A program made the position numbers and the translations under genes. Source: Torymus aiolomorphi (Eukaryota; Arthropoda; Insecta; Hymenoptera; Torymidae). Taken from it: a stretch of 64,000 bases of DNA. Shown piece by piece: positions 53,951-64,000 of the stretch; the first letter of the stretch is position 1, and each line of letters opens with the position of its first letter. The stretch covers positions 124,001 to 188,000 of the forward strand of contig CM070874.1 in assembly GCA_036365515.1 (NCBI GenBank). The letters run 5' to 3'. Under the pieces are notes generated by a model that saw only the letters and a program-made list of their open reading frames with translations, was not told the DNA's origin and made no database searches.

Positions 53951-55639
53951 TTGACGTATTTTTCAAAATAAACGTTCGAAAGTTAGTTTAATAAATAATG
54001 AATTTGGGTTGATTTTAGACCTCACATCGCTTTACTAGTGTATTTTCATCTATTGATATGTCGTAGATGTTGAACATTCGACGTTGTACATTTTGAGGTT
54101 AGTTTAACATTGTTGAGCTTGTAGTTAATCGTTATTTCTACAATTTTTAAATTATCTATAAGTAATCAGGAGTACAAATAATAATGATCCCCAACTCAGG
54201 CTGGTTCTCTGTTCTCTGTCTAGTTAAAACTAAAATAAACATTGTTAATAAATTAGAATTTATTAGAATTAGTAATAAAATCATTTAGAGCCTAAGAGTG
54301 CATTAAATTTAAAAAACATAATTTTTTTTACCGAGCAGAAAGTTAACCAAAAAAACAATTTAAAATTAATTGTTACATAAAATTATATTTAAACATCATT
54401 TATATTACTTTATAGAATAAATAAAATAGAATTTCTATCGCAATCTGAAATAAAATATTGATAATAAAAATAATAAGAATCAATAATTAACAAAAGAAAT
54501 AGAGTTTACCTTTATGGTTAAATCATATGCATACATATACACTTTTTTCTAAACAATTTTATCATCCAGATTATCCTATCTCTCATTTTCCATTGTGCCA
54601 GAATGCTGTATGTCAGTAAACCTGAGTGCAGAGCAGTAGCATCAGTAACAGATACAAGAATAAGAATGTCCGATACTTGCACACAGAGCTCGAGAATTTG
54701 CTTTTCAGGTGTTGAACAAAAGACTCGACATCCCCTAACTTGGAAAAAAGCTCAAATCAGATGACAGCTAAGACGTCGTAATGTTTACCTTAGACAACAT
54801 GCCGTCAACTGGGATGTTATGTAACACGGTGTTACTTATCTTCAAGCCTGAGAGGTACTCTACTGCTGTTTCTCTGCTGTCGTGCTGCTACCTGCAAGGA
54901 ACACAACACCACACAAAAATAAACGCTTCGTCCGACCTTAGCTGCTACCTCGAATAAATTATTACTTCAGAGTGCTACTCTGTTATTATCGCGCTCCTTC
55001 ATTTAGAATTTTATTCTGCAAAAGTGTAGTCACAGCGCCATCTACACTAATTTATGAAAACAATAAAACGTAAACAAATATAGTGCATCAAAAATGGTTG
55101 GTACGACTTAGTTTGCACCGTACACAACCATCTTACGTTAGTGGTATAGAAGTACTGAACAGTTTTGCCAACCTCACAACTTCTTGTCGAAAGTTTATAT
55201 GTGGAAAATCATAAAATTATACTTTTTGTTGATTTACAAAAAAAGCGCGTAATTAGTCACTCGCAAATGTTATGGCGAGCATGTGTATAACATTTCAGGC
55301 AAATCCGATGCATATTCGAGCTAAAATCCTTCTTTTAGATAAAAAATGTGACTAAAATACAAGTATCTCGATGACAATCATCATTTCTGTTCTGAAAATT
55401 TAATATAATCATCTTCAAAGAATTTCCGAGGACCTAATTAAGCGTTTTTCTCATAAAAATTATTTTTAATTAAATTATTGTTTAATATATTATATGTTAC
55501 CGACATATCGGTAACGTAGGGATTTTCACTTGAGTATCACATGGCCTTAAGAAAATTTTATACTACAAAAACTTTTGAAATAACAAATACATTTTCCAGC
55601 ATATTTCAAGTTCTTATAATTTTCTTTACAGCACCGTAT
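53951..55639. other. AT-rich DNA, no gene seen
   Basis: No convincing ORF, RNA gene or repeat. Some moderately GC-balanced sequence at 54590-55000 could be a diverged element. Confidence 0.4.
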
Positions 55640-55936
55640 ATTTACGTACATTGAAGTACGTTTCCGAACGTTTTTGTACGCTTGGATGCGTTTCCGAACG
55701 TTTTTGTACGCTTGGGTACGTTTCCGCATGTTTTGGTACGTTTCGGTGTACGTTTAGACAAGAAATTTTTTGAGACAAAAAATAATTTTTTCAGTATATG
55801 TAAGTTGCTGTAGGTTTCTATACGAGGCCGTACCTGCGAGTACCCTGACATACATTTCCGTACGATTCGGTACGTTTAGGTAGGATCCCGTACAAATGTC
55901 CGAATCTTAATCAAAACGTACCGAAACGTACCAAAT
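55640..55936. repeat. inverted ACGTTT/GTACG-rich repeat
   Basis: GTACGTTTCCGAACGTTTTTG-like words (about 30-bp period) at 55660-55755 are matched inversely at 55913-55934 (AAAACGTACCGAAACGTACC). Noncoding. Confidence 0.6.
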
Positions 55937-56039
55937 AATGCGAGAATTTACAATAGTGTACTAGATTGTAACATAGTTTTACGATTACTATTTCCATTCG
56001 GGATCTTTCAAAATAAAGTTTGTTATTAGTACATTATTC

Positions 56040-56165
56040 TTCTACAGAACGTCTTGTTGGCTGTTTCAAAAAAATATTTAGGCTCTTCTCAAAGTTTTTC
56101 CTGGAGTCCTTATACAGTTGTTGAGTAAGAAGAGACGAGAGAGAGAGAGAGAGAGACAGAGAGAC

Positions 56166-56245
<80 letters not shown>

Positions 56246-56500
56246 GGGGAGTTGATTTTTTTTTTAATCGACTTAACAGTTGTTTAGAGAGATAATAGAA
56301 ATAATTTATTTTTGTTAGCATATAAGTTTTGCGTGAATCTGTGATTATTATAAATATATTATTTTTATACAGAATGTCTTGTTGGTTGATTAAAAAAAAT
56401 ATTTAGGCTCTTAATTACCAAAGTTTTTCGTAGAGCGCTTAAACATTTGTTGAGAAAGTAAGTCGAGAGAGAGAGAGCAGGGTCGGAGTGGAAGGTAGAG
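56040..56500. repeat. two diverged copies of the 7.5-9.1-kb repeat block, with (GA)n
   Basis: GAACGTCTTGTTGGCTG at 56048 and GAATGTCTTGTTGGTTG at about 56369, each followed by ATATTTAGGCTC and a GA-rich tract (long GA run 56137-56241, short at 56464-56480). They match the blocks at 7998, 8743 and 9003. Confidence 0.7.
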
Positions 56501-57176
56501 AGATTTTTTACATATGTAAGCTTTAATTGCATGATTTAATACCATAACTGAGTCACTAAAACAATAATGGTATTCATGCCAAACCATAATGTGAGGCTCA
56601 CAACCATACATATATTGATGATTTCACTTTAGTATTAGTATTAGTTTTGATGTTTTGATTTGAGAATAGACATTCGACTAACGCATAAGAGATTTGCTCG
56701 TTGAAGTCCGATTAAAAATTCAAAACTATTAAGATAGCACCACGAGCGCTTACAACATATTTAGTATTAGTATTAGTACTTGTGAAAATAAAGTTTATAA
56801 TCTGATAATGCTTCTACATAGTTTTAATTAGCCACATAACATTTCTTCTTCTGACGCTGACAATCTCAATTAAATTGATTTATAGTCCTACTTCTTCGAC
56901 AAAATGTACAGATAAACTGTTGTAATCGAAGCCAGTAGTTGTAAACGAGTCTCTTTTATCAGCAATATGTTTTAATCAACTATGTGAGCCAGTTGCGACT
57001 TGAACAAATGAAAAGTAATCGAATAAGCATATTTTTTTATTTAAAGGATTCCAGAGCACCGTTGAAAGCTAAAACACATTTCCAAATTTGATAGATTGAA
57101 GATATTTAATACAATTAAACTATCTTCTTTTGGTATTTTGTTTTAGATTTATTTTCTCCATGTTTGTATAATTATG
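56501..57176. other. AT-rich DNA, no gene seen
   Basis: A short direct repeat TTTAGTATTAGTATTAGT occurs at about 56627 and 56759. No coding potential was seen. Confidence 0.4.
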
Positions 57177-57205
57177 ATTTATTTATTTATTTATTTATTT
57201 ATTTA
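57177..57205. repeat. (TTTA)n tail of the minus-strand retrotransposon
   Basis: Seven ATTT units directly at the 3' boundary of the element. Confidence 0.9.
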
Positions 57206-57366
57206 CCAGACAAATTACATAGCGTAATCCTTAAGAGGTAGATATAACTACCTGTACAAGGGCTGGGATATACAAAATAAAAACTTAAAAACTAACTTAA
57301 AATTACTTTAACATTATAAATTTCCAATAAAGTATAAACACCCAAACAAAACAGTAGTTATATAAT

Positions 57367-60234
57367 CTATGTTTTTTGTATATAATTAATTAGTTTTTTC
57401 TTTTTTTTATATTGCCCAAAATTACCATTACAGGTCAAACTTTTTAATTCATTAGGAAGACAGTTAAAGGTCTTTAGCGCTACCATGAAACTATTTTTTT
57501 TACTAACAGACTTATTTATTTTTGGTTGCTGAATACTCTTATTCCTAGTTTTAGATGTACTTTTTAAATATAATTCTTTCAGTTCTTCATAGTGATACAT
57601 TAGTGCTTCCAAATGAAACACTTCCCTTACGTTTAGAGGCCTTCTTTCCACGAAAGAGTTTTTGTATATAAGTTTCAAAATTCTTGTTTGTATATTTTGT
57701 AATCGCATTATATTATTATTGTAAGCCCCACCCCATGCTATTATTCCATAATTTATGTAACTGTGAAAGAAGGCATAATATATTGTTATTAGCGATTTAA
57801 TGTCCAAGAGATTTTTAATTTTTGCAAAGATAAATATTAGATATTTGGTTTTATTTATGATATACTGAATATGCATATCCCATTTCATATTGTAATCGAA
57901 AATTATTCCTAGGTACTTATAATTAGTCACTCTTTTTATTTCTTGTTTCTGTATTTCAATTTTAATGTTTTTTGGTACACTATCACAATAACTACCAATT
58001 GTCATATAGACCGTTTTACTAGTATTTAATGAAAGTTTATTAAATGCTAACCAATTTGCAACATTTTCTAATGATTTGTTCATTTTTTCCTGCGCATCAA
58101 ACCACGTATCTTCACCAGAGATGATGATAGTGTCATCTGCGTAGGAGAGGATTGAATCTTTTTGCATATTTGTCAATAGATCATTAACGTATATAATAAA
58201 TAAAAGTGGTCCTAATATTGTTCCTTGTGGAACTCCCGTTTCTATTCTTTTTTCAGTACTTATTTTATCTTCTAATCTAACTATTTGATTTCTATTAGAC
58301 AGATAGCTAGTCATTAAATCAAGCGGTTTTCCTCGTATTCCATAAGTTTCCAGTTTTTCAATTAGAATTCTATGATTAACAGTGTCGAAGGCTTTTGCTA
58401 GATCAAGAAAAGAGATTATTAATGGTTTACTGTTATCTAGATGATTGAATATAATATCCGTAATTTTGCTGAGTGCATCAGTTGTACCTCTACCTTTAAT
58501 AAAGCCATATTGTGAATTTGATAATATTTTACATTTTTTAATAAAGTCATAAAGTCTATTATATATTATTTTCTCAAAAATTTTTGCAATATTTGATATT
58601 AAAGATATAGGTCTATAATTTGAAATATTAGTTTTGTCACCTGCTTTGTGTATTGGCACTACTTCCGCACTTTTTAAGGTTTCTGGCCATATTGCCAAAT
58701 CAATTGATATATTGAAAATATGTTGAAGAGATGAGAAGAGATAAATGGCGAAATTATTTTTAGAACTTTCGCATTTATACCATCCACACCTCCTGCTTTT
58801 TCTTTAAGATCTTGAATAATTTTACTTATTTCGTCAATACTAGTAGGGGATATAAATATTGACATGCATTTCTTGCAATTGGTTTTATATAAACATTTCT
58901 TTGTTGATTAATATTCCTACTTAAATTAGTACCCACCTCACAGAAATAAGTGTTCATAAAGTTAGCTATGTCTTCTTTATTAGTAATTTTATTATTATTC
59001 ACATAATATATATGATCAATTGTCTTGCTCGATTTCTTTGTTTTTCCTAACTTATTATTAATTATTTCCCATAGTTTTTTATTATCTTTCCTACTTTTTT
59101 CGATCTTATCTCTTTCAAATTTAAATTTAGCATCTTTTATTACTTTACATAATAATTTAGAGTAATTCATATAATTATTCTTTAATTCAGTACAATTAGG
59201 ACTCATTTTCCATAATTTATACAGTGTTTCTTTTTTTTTACAAGATGTAATGATTGCAGAAGAGATCAAATTTTTTCTTGGTATCATCTCTCTATCTTTT
59301 CTTTTAATGACTTTACTAGTTGTAGCACAATTTATACAATTTTTAATCCCATTTATTAACGAGCAGGCTGCTTCATTTGGATCGTGAGTCAATAATATAG
59401 AGTTCCAGTCTATTAATGAGGCTTTATTAAAGAGCTTTTTATAGTTAACAATACTTTTTTAACTATTATCTTGTTTATTTAAGTTTACGTTGCCAAGGGC
59501 AACTATTAATGATTAATGGTCACTAATTTCATTAGTGCAAAGTTTATATGATTTTAGAATAAGTGACTTTGATTTTATAAAAATATTGTCGATACACGTT
59601 CCATTACAGCTGTTAGTTGCAGGCCTGGTTATTTCTAGAAAACATGGTATATATTCTTTTTCTTAAAAATTATTTAGAAACTCCTGACTATTGTTATCAC
59701 AGTCCATAATATCTATATTAAAATCACCAATAACCATATGGTTCTTAATATTAATATTGCTATTAATGTATTTTTTAATTGAGTAAATATACTCAGGTTT
59801 TTTTATAGAATGTAATCTATAGGTTGCGGAGATTCTTATGGTTTCATTATTATTTATAAGGATATCCGCATATATGATACTTAAATTATCTATCACCACA
59901 GTTTCAGTATATTCTATGATATCACTTTTTATGTACATAATAACACCATCCGCTTTATTCATACTACTTTCATTGTGCCGCACTTATATCCAGGTAGATT
60001 GAAAAATCCCGCATGTTGAATTGTCCAAGTTTCCGTACAGATTATAACACTTGGTTTTCCTTTTAGTCTATTTATTAATAATTCAAGCTTTTCAAAAATG
60101 TTGTTTAGGCTTCTTATGTTGACATATAATATTATAAAATTTTGTCTTCTTAAATAAACGTTAAGGCTCCTTATATCGCTGCATTCAGTTTCTTGTTGTA
60201 ATAGATTTTTAAAATCATAATCAAGATTCATCAT
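57367..60234 (-). pseudogene. ORF2: endonuclease-reverse transcriptase, fragmented
   Basis: Endonuclease pieces are at 60234-59959 (ILYVNIRSLNNIFEKLELL, SVIICTETW) and 59983-59663 (MVIGDFNIDIMD), then NGTCIDNIFIKS and a stop-interrupted region to about 59480. A linker frame at 59392-58826 leads to a piece at 58865-58674. The reverse transcriptase core is 58698-57367 (443 codons) with SNYRPISLISNIAKIFEKI, LDLAKAFDTVNH, GVPQGTILGPLLF, the catalytic YADD at about 58137-58148, and NYKYLGIIFD. At least five frame changes or stops separate the pieces, so it is not functional. Confidence 0.9.
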
Positions 60235-60248
60235 GTCGAGGTTGTAGT

Positions 60249-61725
60249 TTATTCAATATTTTGCCTATTTTTTATTCTGTCAGACAGCATTTTCAGCGGA
60301 CTTTTAATTACAGCTTGGACTGAAGTTGGACTCTTAGTCAAACTTTCATTAAGCTTATTTAGTGATTGTGTAGATACATTAACTTGTAATGTTAACCAGA
60401 GTGAGTAGGTTCCTACTTTACCTAGGTGTCTTGGTATAGTAGGTTGTATTGGATAGTCGTACATATCTATATACTTTTTCACATTAGATTTAAGAATTTC
60501 ACACATATCACTATCTGTTGCTTCGTGGTTAGTATTGTAATTAGTTCCGAACTTGCTATTGTTGTACTTACAATTTACACATGAACTGCTCTCTGTTGTG
60601 TTACATGACTTGCACTATGTGGCATAGCACATTTTGTACACATAGCAGAATTTTTACACGTTCCTCCACTGTGACCGTGTCTTGCACATTTGTAGCAAGG
60701 CTTTACACTTATGGCGTCAAAAATTTTACATCTTGGATAACCTACAAAGATTCTATTTTTATTTTCTTTTACGTGCTTGTATAATTCTGCAGGTAGTTCG
60801 ATTATAGCAGTTAGAGTTTTCTTTCTATCATTTATGTACGTGTGTATAATTTTACATTCATCTTTGAATTTTTCGTTGAAATTTCTTTCATTGATGTCGT
60901 CTTGTAGTTGTTTAGTGTTCATGTTCTCAAAATTATCAATACCAACAATCCTCATTTTAGGATTCATTATCTGTTCTTTCACGATTTCATATGTACTTTT
61001 TAATTTCCTTTTTAGCGTATCGAAAGCTTTATCTACACTTTCAAGATTACTGCAAATAATAATTGTTTCTTCATTCTTTTTTTTAAAAATATTATTTGTT
61101 TGTATAGTTTTTTCTTTTGTCAAGTATCGAGATATTTCCTCATTAACTTTCTCCATAGTTTCCTCTTGTTTTGTTTTCTTAATTATTATTCTAGGAATTC
61201 TTTTTGGCTTATTTGGTTTACTTGTCATAATTTCGGCATAAGTCACTTTTTTGAAATTTAAAGCAGTGTTTTCTTTATCTTTTTTCATTAATTCTTTTAG
61301 TATCGCATTCTTCTCTTTCAGTTCTGCATTAAGATCCTTTAGTAAGGTATTTTCAATTCTTAAGTTCTCACATTCCGCACAGGCATTATTTACAGTCGTA
61401 TCAAGTCTTGATGAATCACTTGAAATTTCGTTCAAAATTTGTTCCTTTAATTGTTCCTCTTCGGTTGCTTTAATTTGTGCTATATATACTTTCACTTCCT
61501 CCGACAACGAGGTCAACACGTGGTCTGTTGATTTTGAGGTTAGACTTTGATGTTCCGGGCAAATATGTTGCTTAAGTATGTAATGTTTTTTAACTTATTA
61601 AAATCACTAGCGTGATACACTTCCTCACAAATTAAACACACTACTGTTTTAACTGATGTACTTGGATGACACTTATATATTTTGGGCTCCCCCAGATCGG
61701 GAGGCTCCTTACTCGTCGACGCCAT
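60249..61725 (-). pseudogene. ORF1: gag-like protein with coiled coil and CCHC knuckles, frameshifted
   Basis: The N-terminal piece (61725-61540) begins MASTSKEPPD and has a CLIC...H Cys/His motif. After a frame change near 61565 the main frame (61519-60575) contains a coiled coil (about residues 40-95: NLRIENTLLKDLNAELKEK), a basic region and knuckles CYKCARHGHSGGTC and CTKCAMPHSASH. A second frame change near 60590 displaces the third knuckle (CVNC). The C-terminal part follows at 60506-60249. This order (N-terminal zinc finger, coiled coil, CCHC cluster) is common in arthropod non-LTR ORF1 proteins. Confidence 0.85.
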
Positions 61726-61899
61726 GATGGCGATTGATAGATTTTATTAAATTTATTTTTTAAATTTACTTCCATGTGAGAAATCCATCGTCCATTTGCA
61801 CAACATTGTATTATATTTACTACACATTTTTAATGCTAGTCTTGTAATTTAAAATAAAAATACCTAATCTGTTTTATTTTTTTTAATTGAGAATATGTC

Positions 61900-62205
61900 A
61901 AATATTAACATACTATAAAACACTAATCAGTCACTAATTCATAACTTTCTTGAAATTCTTATTAAAAATACTTGAATTAATAATAAAAGCTTTCTCGATA
62001 TTCTTTTATAAACATAACTTTCTTGAAATTCTTATTAAAAATACTTGAATTAATAAATCTATTACATAATAATTTGATTGGTCCATAAGCAAATATATAA
62101 AACAGCTTAAGAGTAAGCACTGACATCGACTAAATTTGTTGAAGTAGAAATAATGCTTCTCAAACCAAAGGCTCAGATTAATATTTCAAATAAATGTCAT
62201 AAATA
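61900..62205. repeat. dispersed repeat, copy B
   Basis: A diverged copy of 11040-11480 in the same orientation. It contains an internal duplication (CATAACTTTCTTGAAATTC at 61941 and 62023). Confidence 0.5.
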
Positions 62206-62260
62206 TTAAAAGCTTACAAGGATCGTAGATCCAGACACACTACTGCGTCACAATTCTATT

Positions 62261-62395
62261 TTACTTTGAATACAATAAATCTTTGAAGAGGATTGGTATT
62301 CGAAATCCAAATAATCCTCTTTTCTCGATAAACTTGCCATTGGGTCTCAATTCTATTACTGCTTTCTGGGTGATGAGGTAGTCTGCTTCCGCATC
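62261..62395 (-). CDS. possible host terminal exon, product unknown
   Basis: A polypyrimidine tract and CTAG acceptor (about 62396-62415, minus strand) precede an open 44-codon stretch starting DAEADYLITQKAVIELRPNG, continuing KFIEKRGLFGFRIP and ending FKDLLYSK then TAA. The composition looks protein-like. No upstream exon could be identified. It may be a real 3' exon or a captured fragment, like the nearby RAD51 piece. Confidence 0.35.
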   Translation of the reverse strand, partial: DAEADYLITQKAVIELRPNGKFIEKRGLFGFRIPILFKDLLYSK

Positions 62396-63098
62396 CTAGA
62401 CAGAAGAAGAAAAACATACACAAAGAACCTATTTCTCAAAGAAAAGTGAGGCATAGTATGTTTACAAAGTTTTCTCAAATAATTTTGCGGTTACTCATAC
62501 TTATATCTGATAAATACTATCCCGGTGATGCTCCTTTCACTCCATGAACTCTAGTAGCAGTAACTCATGACTTCTGCACATATTAAATTTGGGTATAAGC
62601 CAGCTGTCAATGCTGCTTTTACTTAAAGTTTTCAAAATTACAACTGCAACATTTCCATAGCAGCAGCTGATACAAAGTTTTTTTCGCAAAATACTTTTTC
62701 TCATCTATTTGCTTTTACTTTCTCTTATATTTTACCAAATTTAAAAAGGTCGTACAGTTAACACAGCAATGTAATTATTACAGTTTGAGCATTACAGAAT
62801 CATCCTGAGCGACATTTCTTCATAGAGCATCTTGTCACAAGTCAAACTGGAAAATAAAATCCTTGAAAATTGATAATGGATAAAAGAAAACTTTTACTTC
62901 ATTCCTGAAAAATCATATTGCACAATTTTAAATAATTTTAATAGTTTATTATTTAAAATAAATTTAAAATAAAATGATTTAGATACCAACTAATTTTGAT
63001 CAAGAGATTCAAGCTTGACTTTCAAACTTTGAAGTTCAATGCTTTGTACTGCATATTTTTGCCGTATACCCCTAGCTTGTCTGAGTTTTTCTCCAAGA
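62396..63098. other. no gene recognised
   Basis: AT-rich sequence. 63001-63110 on the minus strand has an open coiled-coil-like stretch (LGEKLRQARGIRQKYAVQS) ending in a stop at about 62991. It does not match RAD51 and may be another gene fragment. Confidence 0.35.
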
Positions 63099-63380
63099 TT
63101 ATCTAAGCGTAAATAGTCTAGTTATTCTTGCACGGGCAATAATATTGTAACCTATATGTTTCTTTTGATCACCTCCAAACATACTAGCTGCACCATTCAC
63201 TTGAGCTACTACTTGATTAGTGATAACCGATGCACAGCCAAATTCATCAGCTAATCTAAGCAATAATCTATGAAACCAGGCTAAATGCATTTGGCAAGCT
63301 GCCAATTCTCCTTTTCCAGCAAAATCAGTCCTGTATAATGCAGTAGCACTGTCTACAAAGCTGTGATTTTGCAGTTCTAA
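63099..63380 (-). pseudogene. RAD51 recombinase fragment (ATPase core, C-terminal part)
   Basis: The frame contains [67 protein letters not shown] and TRLF. These match the RAD51 region from Walker B (VDSATALYR) through the L2 region to the start of TRLYLRK. Sequence before ([12 protein letters not shown]) and after (TLR then stop) is unrelated to RAD51, so this is an exon-sized fragment spliced into other DNA. Several normally invariant positions differ (for example Trp where Arg is usual, in HLAWF), fitting a decayed copy. Confidence 0.85.
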
Positions 63381-63655
63381 ATTCTCCAAAGATTTCTGTA
63401 ATAGATCATGTTTATATTCCACCTCCTACAAGTCTGTCTAATAATTACTTGAATTACTTGTAGATTATGAAGACTTTGCCGATGTAATGAGAAATTACTG
63501 ACAATGCTTGCATTATTACTGGTGCTGCTCCTTTGATAAGAATCTATTCCAGAGAGTAAAGACTGTGAGATTTCTATCAATTGGGAATTAAAAAAAAATT
63601 TCACAAAGTATCTATTTTTTATTTTTATTATAAGTTATATATTTATTTTTTTTAC

Positions 63656-63656
<1 letters not shown>
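63381..63656. other. no gene recognised
   Basis: No credible reading frame on either strand. Confidence 0.4.

Positions 63657-63726
<70 letters not shown>
63657..63726. repeat. (TA)n microsatellite
   Basis: About 35 uninterrupted TA units, followed by CCCCCCTACTCGCTCCGCTCG. Confidence 0.97.
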
Positions 63727-63729
<3 letters not shown>

Positions 63730-64000
63730 CCCCTACTCGCTCCGCTCGTCAACCCCCACTTTTGTGTTCTATTTGTCTATTGTTCTGATTTTTGTTTTAT
63801 TTTTTCCACATCATGGAAATTATGAAGTAGACGTTCTATTTAACAAAAATAAAAATGATTTAAGTAATTTTGAAAAAAGTGTTAAATTGGAGATTATGGG
63901 TGATTTACAAGAGCTGGGTAATTGTTTCTTTTTATATATTGTTATTGTTATAAATTGCTACTCCCTCAGAATAAATCAAATTTTATAATGACTTTTTTGT
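63727..64000. other. window edge, no gene supported
   Basis: A frame continues through to 63988 (HGNYEVDVLFNKNKND, then LSNFEKSVKLEIMGDLQE). It could be a real coding fragment but begins in the TA repeat. Nothing recognised. Confidence 0.25.

Larger units (their letters stand above)
57177..61750 (-). mobile_element. non-LTR retrotransposon (I/Jockey/CR1-type grade), degenerate, minus strand
   Basis: Read on the minus strand: a gag-like ORF1 with CCHC knuckles (61725-60249), then an ORF2 with endonuclease (60234-59480) and reverse transcriptase (58865-57367), then a short 3' UTR ending in a (TAAA)n tail (plus-strand TTTA at 57177-57205). ORF1 and ORF2 are split into many frames. The clade cannot be fixed by eye. 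The 5' end is set approximately at the ORF1 start. Confidence 0.85.

Overview
This window is AT-rich, repeat-dominated animal DNA, most likely from an arthropod and probably an insect. The reasons are the types of non-LTR retrotransposon, a Polinton/Maverick element, a DUF4817-type mariner relative, a CACTA-like transposon and many microsatellites. A hymenopteran is plausible but cannot be proven from sequence alone. I found no intact host gene, only two degraded host-gene fragments (RNA polymerase III subunit RPC2-like and RAD51-like) and one possible terminal exon. Nearly everything else is mobile or satellite DNA.

Layout. 1-5034: R1-clade non-LTR retrotransposon on the plus strand (ORF1 frameshifted, ORF2 open), ending in poly-A. 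5035-13960: AT-rich DNA with foldbacks, a perfect 44-bp palindrome, related repeat blocks, a GA microsatellite, tandem duplications and the RPC2-like fragment. 13960-14794: a satellite of about 280 bp period that resumes in phase at 50592. Between these points lies a 35.8-kb nested unit (14795-50591) whose ends are inverted repeats (CCCGCGTAAAAATA) with matching subterminal arrays. I read it as a CACTA/EnSpm-like transposon. It carries a Tnp2/DUF4218-type transposase gene (minus strand, spliced, decayed) and a divergent second gene (plus strand, possible BEN-like exon plus a Lys/Glu-rich exon), with inverted arrays of a ~215-bp satellite in the introns.

Inside this unit are later insertions. 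(i) A 1314-bp foldback (17941-19254, TA target duplication) sits in the transposase exon. (ii) A complete 18.5-kb Polinton (22895-41371) has ~590-bp terminal inverted repeats and a perfect 6-bp target duplication (CGCACC). (iii) About 6 kb in the right subterminal region contains a mariner-like element with an intact transposase (44180-47145) and a second foldback (48697-49524). The two foldbacks have different arms but the same ~400-bp palindromic core.

The Polinton carries protein-primed-type DNA polymerase B, packaging ATPase, retroviral-type integrase with chromodomain, penton-like minor capsid protein, double-jelly-roll major capsid protein, adenain-like protease, small virion-type proteins and several unrecognised genes, one of which appears to be spliced. 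Its structure is complete, but most large genes carry nonsense or frameshift lesions. The minor capsid gene is intact. It is therefore a recent but decaying endogenous viral-type element.

Downstream: 50592-51420 satellite carrying a 442-bp TTAA MITE whose empty site is visible at about 14667; 51766-53950 a GC-rich satellite with a 383-bp higher-order unit; 53951-57170 AT-rich with small repeats; 57177-61750 a second, badly broken non-LTR element on the minus strand; then a dispersed repeat, a possible terminal exon, the RAD51-like fragment and a TA microsatellite.
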